This document shows, piece by piece, positions 58,320-64,000 of a stretch of 64,000 nt of DNA. The notes under the pieces were generated by a model that was given only the letters and a program-made list of their open reading frames with translations, was not told the origin of the DNA and ran no database searches. The stretch comes from Adineta ricciae. Its lineage: Eukaryota; Rotifera; Eurotatoria; Adinetida; Adinetidae. The stretch is from the NCBI GenBank assembly GCA_905250025.1, contig CAJNOJ010000431.1, positions 3,154 to 67,153 of the forward strand, read 5' to 3'. The number at the start of each line of letters is the position of its first letter. Positions within the stretch are counted from its first letter, which is position 1. The translations under genes and the position numbers were made by a program.

Positions 58320-61300
58320 TTAATTTTGTCGTAAAAATCTAGGAAATCTTTTAATAATATCTTGTATTGCGCCATGAAATTCATTTTTATAATTCTCTGA
58401 CGGTAATACAAAAACAATGAACGTTGACATCGACGGAATAAATGATATATAATAACCAATAAGATGTATCCATGGTTGACGTTCAGATCTCATACATCCA
58501 CTTACAAATGAAATAATTAAACGTGGCGAACTTAATAAAATTAATGAACATGGTGCAATTAAAAGATGTCGATGTTGTTCTAACAGTTGTTTTATATGTT
58601 CTTGATATTTTTTACTACGTTTAAGATTAGCACGAGTTCGAGCTAATGTTATAATTAGCCAAATACTAGAAATAAGATTAATTGAAAAAGGGGCAAGAAA
58701 ATGAAATAATGTAATAAATATGTTGTAAATATTAACGAAATAATTGTATTGAACTAAACACCAAATACGTTTTTGATCGATGTCCAAATCGTCAATTAAT
58801 TCGCGATAAATCGGATCATGAATATGTGTAATAATTATCAAAATAATCACCACTGTAATCACTCGTTTTGACATTTGTTTACTTTTATTTTTATTAAAAT
58901 TAGTACTTTGTTTAACACTAATTGCTCGTTCAATAGCTACACATGCATTTAACCATTCAGTTGTTGCCAGAAGAATTTTAAGTATTACATCTAAGATAAT
59001 GCAATTCAATGTGAGAAAACGTCGATTGTCTATTGTAAATATTTGATCAAACATTAATTGCCAAAATTTATATGTTAAAATAAAAAACATAAATATTGCG
59101 GCAATCGATGAAGATAAAAGATAATTTCCTGTTCCAACTTGTCTTGGCTTCTTTCTTACAAATATTAAAATTGATAAACACCCGTTAACTAATCCTCCAA
59201 TAAAAAATACTATACTAGTTGCAATTGTTATTCTAATAATTGATGGTTGTCGATTAATTGCAACATTTGGTTGAATATGATATCCAAGAATAGGATCTAA
59301 TGAAAACATAAAACTAGATGTGGACAATTGACATTTGACACCATAAAAACAATCTGGACAAATACACGTTAATCTTGTTGGACATCGATCATTGTTTTCG
59401 AAACATTGACCCCCATTTTGACATAGATTATGATCTGAACAAGAATCAATATTTGTATTATTGAATCGAAAACAATTAGAAAAACGATCCAGGTCACAAA
59501 TGCACATTAAATTATCATCATCATAAAAACATTTCAATTGAGAATTTTGCCGACATAAGAGTGGATAATATTTTACTCGTCGCAGATATTGATATTGCAC
59601 AAATGTACTATTGAAAAGTTCTTTAATATGACGACAATAATAATTCGATTGAATTTCGGTATAAATATCTTCGGAATGTGAATGCTGTTCTCGAAGAACT
59701 GTTAAATAATAACGTTGAGAATTTGGAATTTGAAGAATTAATACATTAAATGGTTGTGGTGCATAAAATGTTAAATTTTGGTGATCAAAAGGAACTTTTT
59801 TTATTATTGTTATTCGCATATGATGTTCACTATCATGCATGATTACGAAGTGTAAGAAAATCCGTGAGATTGTAAAGGAAAATATCTCATTTAAGTGAAT
59901 ACTAATTCGATTATTTCTATTTTCACAATGTTTACCGGAATAATCTGATGTACATAAACAGTTATACGTTGTTAAATCGATACGGTCATCATTGGGTATA
60001 CATAATCTGTTGTGATGGCTTGAATTGATTGTTAATTGAGAAATAGGATGATTAATATAACAATGAACGCCAAATTTATACAAAGGACATACACAAATGG
60101 ATGATGCGAGACAGATGGAGTCATTTGCACAGTTACATTTGTGCGAAATATTACAATACATACCGGAATATCCTTTGTCGCAATGGCAGAAAAATAACGA
60201 ATGTTTATTGATGTAACGCATACATTTACCGTGCTTACCACAATATAATGGACAAGGGGAATTATTTGGCACTTCAGGAATCAACAATTTAGTAGAGATT
60301 CGATTAACAGGTAAAAAGGCAAATGGTATTGATAAATACCAACTTCCCCAATACAGTAAATCAGATTTTCTATAGACATTAATATGAATTGAATAGTTTT
60401 TTGAGAGAGATTTTGGCCGCTGTGGATAAAGAAGATAGATATTGTACTTTTTAAAGCAATCATAGCTGGGACCATAGGTTAATCTCTCATAATATGGTGC
60501 AATATGTCCATCTCCATCGATGAGTAAAATTATGATCTGAAATGCAATGTTAAGCGATTCAAAAGTAAGCCATGAAAATTGAAGTGTTAAACTGATACGT
60601 TGATTTTGCCATTGACATCGATCTCCAAAATGAGTAGATGGGCAGAAACATTTTTTCGTTGCATTTCTACCATGTAATACTAAAATACCACGATGACAAT
60701 ATAAAATATCTTTATTATTAATGGTAAGTATATTCTGTTGTTTCTCATTTACGTCTAAGATATTTCGGACAGAAGAAGATGTTGATGATAAGGGCGGATA
60801 ATTGCCAAGTCGTTGAGCAATTACAAACATAACCTTTTTACTAGATGCCTCCTTTCTCATGTAACAAAGCTGTTTGTTATTTTGAAAATTTATAACATAT
60901 CCTCGAAAGTAAATACTTATATATGGATTAGTATATATAGGACAGACATCTTCTTTGTATAATGCTACTTCAAAGTCATAGCCCATAGGACATAACTTAT
61001 CCACAGTAAGACATGGAACATTTTTCCAAGAGAAATAATTATCACTAATATTTAAAGTTCCATCGTAAAAATACACTTTACGTGTCAAAGATTCCATTTG
61101 TCGTTGACAAGGATCGAGATATTTATCATATAGATTATTTCTCGACAAACAATAGACTGATCCAGTGGATTTATCGAAACATTCATATTGATTGAAAGGA
61201 CACACAGAATCAGGACAATTGAACTCATCGCTAATGTCAAGGCAATCGTAATTGTTATTGCAACGTGTGTATGGATTTGCGCAAGGCCATAAATCACAAT

Positions 61301-63114
61301 TGGTCTCGTCGGTTTCGTTATTTTTCTCTGATAGTGATACAGTCTGTAAAAAATCACATATCTTGTGAAATGGAGTTTCTATAGTTACATCTTGTATCTT
61401 CGGCCATGCTTCATCTTCTCCAGAAGGACAATCATCGTTAAAGTTATTGACTGCAACAAATGATAAACATTTAGATGAGTCCGATGAACATTGAAATCGA
61501 TTTGAATCATTCCATTGACATGTATTAAATAGTTCATCTTCTCTATAAAAACAATCAACTTTGCCATCTTGAACCCGATACTTTGAAATGCATTTCATCG
61601 ATTGATTACAATAAAAATAAGATGAATTTTTACATGATTTTTCATTACCCATTGTCAAGCATTGTTGACGTGCGTAAGAAAAAATTCTGGCAGCAGCATA
61701 GAAATCTTCTATTACCATCATTTTTGTTAGATTTGAAACGTGACAACACATTAGTTTCTTGATGATTTCAATAGGAACTACAGTCATTGCCAATATGGAA
61801 CATTTTTTAGGATTAAAACATACGAAATCAGGCGCTATATTGTTTTGAAATAAATCCATAGAACGATTAGTTAAATAGACGAATTGAAAGAAATCAAGAA
61901 AAATCGGACGTGCCGGTATGACTAACCATTCGGATGAACAATGCTTTGATAGTGATTCACAATCTTGGGTATTTTCATTAGACTGTACATTGACTGTTGA
62001 TTGGAATACATCTAAGATGTCACAGAGATTTGATATAATTGAGGTGAACATGATTTACAAGCTTCAAGTTTATCTTACTTATGTCAAATGTTTGTCGAAG
62101 ACGAAGAATACAATAAAATGCTCTTCGACAATTCTTATTAACAATATGATTCATTGAAGTAAGTATAGTTTGACCTAATAATTTATCTTTTTTATTGTAA
62201 CAATAACTTCTTTTATTTGGTATTATAACGCCGTTCAAATATTGACCATCGCCACATGGAATTGTTTCAGTATATCGACCAATATGTTCTTGACAATCAA
62301 AAGTAAATTCAGAACCACAAAAATCGTTCATTCTCGGTGGCAAACTCATCCAATCATCTTCATCACTCCCATCAAGACAATCAATATTCAGATGAGAATC
62401 TCTGTTAAATTCTAACGGAATACATTGACCACCATAGTGGCAACGATATTCATTTTTATTACATTTAGTTATTTCCAATTGATCACACCATTGTTCATCT
62501 TCACCATTATCACAATCAATTAATCCATTACAAATTTGACGCCAATCTAGACACATTGGCCATAATTCACTATTACAACCATTCACAAATCGATAACATG
62601 TGCCAATAGTTTCATTTTTATCAGTAGAACTTTGTTCCATAAGAGTATGCTGAACAATTTTTGTAAATGATAACGACGGATCACGAGGAAATTTATATTG
62701 ACAAAAAGAGCCAAACCATGGTGATGAGCAATTATAAAAAAAATTCGAAGTAATATCATTCTTTTCATATTTTTCCACAATATCGATAGGTGCAAACCAT
62801 GCCAATAATTGTTTACTAGTAACACCTTGCTCTTTTAAATCATAAAAAGAAATGATATTTTCTATGTTCTCATAAGTTTCATATGAAATTGTGTTTTCTT
62901 TTTCATAGTTTTCCGGTCGTCGACAATAAGCATCTAGCTGAGAACTTGGCCGATCACGCAACCAATCTATCACCGTGCTACTTATATCATAGTGTACATA
63001 CAAACAGTCAAATGCCGGATAAGAGAGTTTATGCTCATTCGAATAATAAAGCACATAATGAGTATTCACTAAAGAACACCATATTAGAATGAAAAGTATT
63101 TGTACGATAATCAT
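58320..63114 (-). CDS. Large LDLa/EGF/7TM receptor, 1575 aa, two exons
   Basis: Exons 63114-62079 and 62011-58320, joined by a 67-nt intron (GTAAGA..CTTAG) in phase. A signal peptide (MIIVQILFILIWCSLVNTHY) is followed by LDL-receptor class A repeats (CNGLIDCDNGEDEQWC, CLDGSDE, DCPSGEDE, DCLDISDEFNC) that bind calcium. Four or more EGF-like modules follow (CFCPSTHFGDRCQ, CHCDKGYSGMYC, CLCTSDYSGKHC, CICPDCFYGVKCQ). From about residue 1250 there are seven membrane helices, beginning TSIVFFIGGLVNGCLSILIF and ending near MSTFIVFVLP. The body is extracellular, the end cytoplasmic. The architecture suggests an adhesion- or peptide-sensing receptor. There is no GAIN/GPS motif that I can see, unlike true adhesion GPCRs. 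The ligand is unknown. A relic of a relative lies at 31.4 kb. Confidence 0.88.
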
Positions 63115-63450
63115 AGCCAGAAATTTTCCATAATTAACAAATAACTAGTGTTTTTAAAAAGAATCTGAAACAAAGTTAAATATCATAAAGTACTAAAGGC
63201 AAAATAAATCACGAAAAACCGCTACTATTTTGAATATCTTTGTAAGAGTGAAACACTTTCATACAAAAAACACAAATGAAGATAAAGACAAAAAGTAGAA
63301 ATATAAATATGTACAAAATCAGGCTAGTCGCAGATCAAACGACTATTCTTGGATATTATTTACTAATACATGTACAAAATACAAATAAAAACACAATCAG
63401 ACTCATTCTTGCTCTTCACCATTGTGCATGTCAATGCAATCTTCACAAAG
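63115..63450. other. Receptor promoter side
   Basis: 336 bases upstream of the large receptor, AT-rich, no clear TATA box. Confidence 0.3.
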
Positions 63451-63702
63451 CTATGTATTTGTTGTTGTTGAAATTCCCGATCTAATCCGACAAGTGTTAC
63501 ATAACCATATCGATCGATTATATTCGACGCAATTATAAAATTCATTCTGATGGCAGCAGTACATCGCATTTACTTCGTCTGGCTCCTCTCTAGTAATATA
63601 TTTGCCATAGCGGTTGGTAAAGTTCATGGCATTCGTTTTCCATTTTTTTGACTGAGTCGAACAATTATCTATTGTAATTGATAATACCTTTCGTCGTCTC
63701 AT
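63451..63702 (-). CDS. Possible gene fragment with Cys pairs, 83 aa
   Basis: Minus-strand frame with NAMYCCHQNEFYNCVEY and WLCNTCRIRSG, a Cys/His spacing that might bind zinc. No known family, no clear splice partner. Its closeness to a transposase relic leaves it open whether it is host or transposon sequence. Confidence 0.25.
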   Translation of the reverse strand: MRRRKVLSITIDNCSTQSKKWKTNAMNFTNRYGKYITREEPDEVNAMYCCHQNEFYNCVEYNRSIWLCNTCRIRSGISTTTNT

Positions 63703-63837
63703 TACAGTGTATTTGCTCGTGTATGGCTCGTAATTAATAGGTACATCAACGAGTAATTTTTCCGATTTTCATCTGATTTACTCTATGAGTTATATGCAAA
63801 CGACGGATTACCTTCGTATATCGTCTGGAAAAAGAAG

Positions 63838-64000
63838 AAACATTCATAAGTACATCAAGTGTTTCAATCATAATTCGTGAATGTCCGTTTGTTTATATTC
63901 GGTTTGCCATTGAATAACCACCACGTTCACATTCAACTGAGTTAAGAGGCGATACCAAATAAACTGATAATAAAATCAAAATATTCTTTGCGAATTCATC
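63838..64000 (-). pseudogene. hAT transposase C-terminal relic
   Basis: Minus strand, reading VYLVSPLNSVECERGGYSMA, NRI, TAA at 63895-63893, then RIMIETLDVLM. An ER-[GF]-[FY]-S-x-MNRIK motif followed by LxxLM is the hallmark of the hAT dimerisation region. One stop codon lies inside the motif and the frame is closed after it. The rest of the element would lie beyond the right edge. Confidence 0.6.

Noticed and set aside
63680-63700. 19-nt GT..AG intron near the start of the 83-aa frame
   Set aside because: Too short to be spliced; the introns seen here are 45 nt or longer.
1-64000. tRNA, rRNA or spliced-leader RNA genes
   Set aside because: No cloverleaf boxes, rRNA segments or spliced-leader sequence were recognised on either strand by eye; a covariance search would be decisive.

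Overview
This is an AT-rich, intron-bearing animal genome fragment. The likely source is a bdelloid rotifer. I infer this from many 45-60 nt GT..AG introns, ADP-ribosyltransferase-TPR proteins, large LDLa/EGF/7TM and small rhodopsin-like receptor families, bacterial-looking genes (deoC, fasciclin) and an OTU-carrying Helitron. The species call is inference, with no database support.

Layout. 1-8.2 kb: a minus-strand Helitron, OTU protease then Rep then PIF1-type helicase, joined by short introns and running off the left edge. 8.4-12.2 kb: three minus-strand host genes (F-box/LRR-like, a 109-aa protein, a nucleotidyltransferase-like protein). 12.2-15.3 kb: no gene seen. 15.3-21.2 kb: a decayed gene, a seven-exon minus-strand gene that reads like a CRESS-DNA (geminivirus-type) Rep behind a Cys/His zinc-binding exon, and a second copy of its 3' part. 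23.7-30 kb: small genes, several present twice. 30.6-33 kb: a 123-bp tandem repeat, a microsatellite and relics of a receptor and of a phage-tail-collar-like protein. 33.7-43.3 kb: two ART-TPR genes flanking a secreted two-domain fasciclin gene. 43.5-47 kb: a GPCR and deoC. 47-51.8 kb: three tandem paralogous two-pass membrane proteins. 53-57.8 kb: a GNAT acetyltransferase, a scramblase/LURP-like protein, a dead GPCR and an FG-GAP relic. 58.3-63.1 kb: a 1575-aa LDLa/EGF/7TM receptor. The right edge holds a hAT transposase relic.

Assembly caution that changes the annotation: nine single n bases (1325, 19619, 21079, 24719, 26740, 27698, 29499, 35857, 37189) mark contig joins. At eight of them, all but 21079, the sequence after the n repeats sequence already present before it, either identically or with about 1-5% difference. 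These look like unmerged overlaps or second haplotypes placed in tandem. They create false duplications, most strikingly the double ART-TPR open frame at 33.7-37.9 kb. The 82-n gap at 44924-45005 has the same signature.

There is no operon-like logic; genes sit singly on both strands. The candidates most worth pursuing are the Rep-like gene with altered catalytic motifs (17531-19182), the single in-frame TAG in both ART-TPR genes, and the intron-rich OTU-Helitron.
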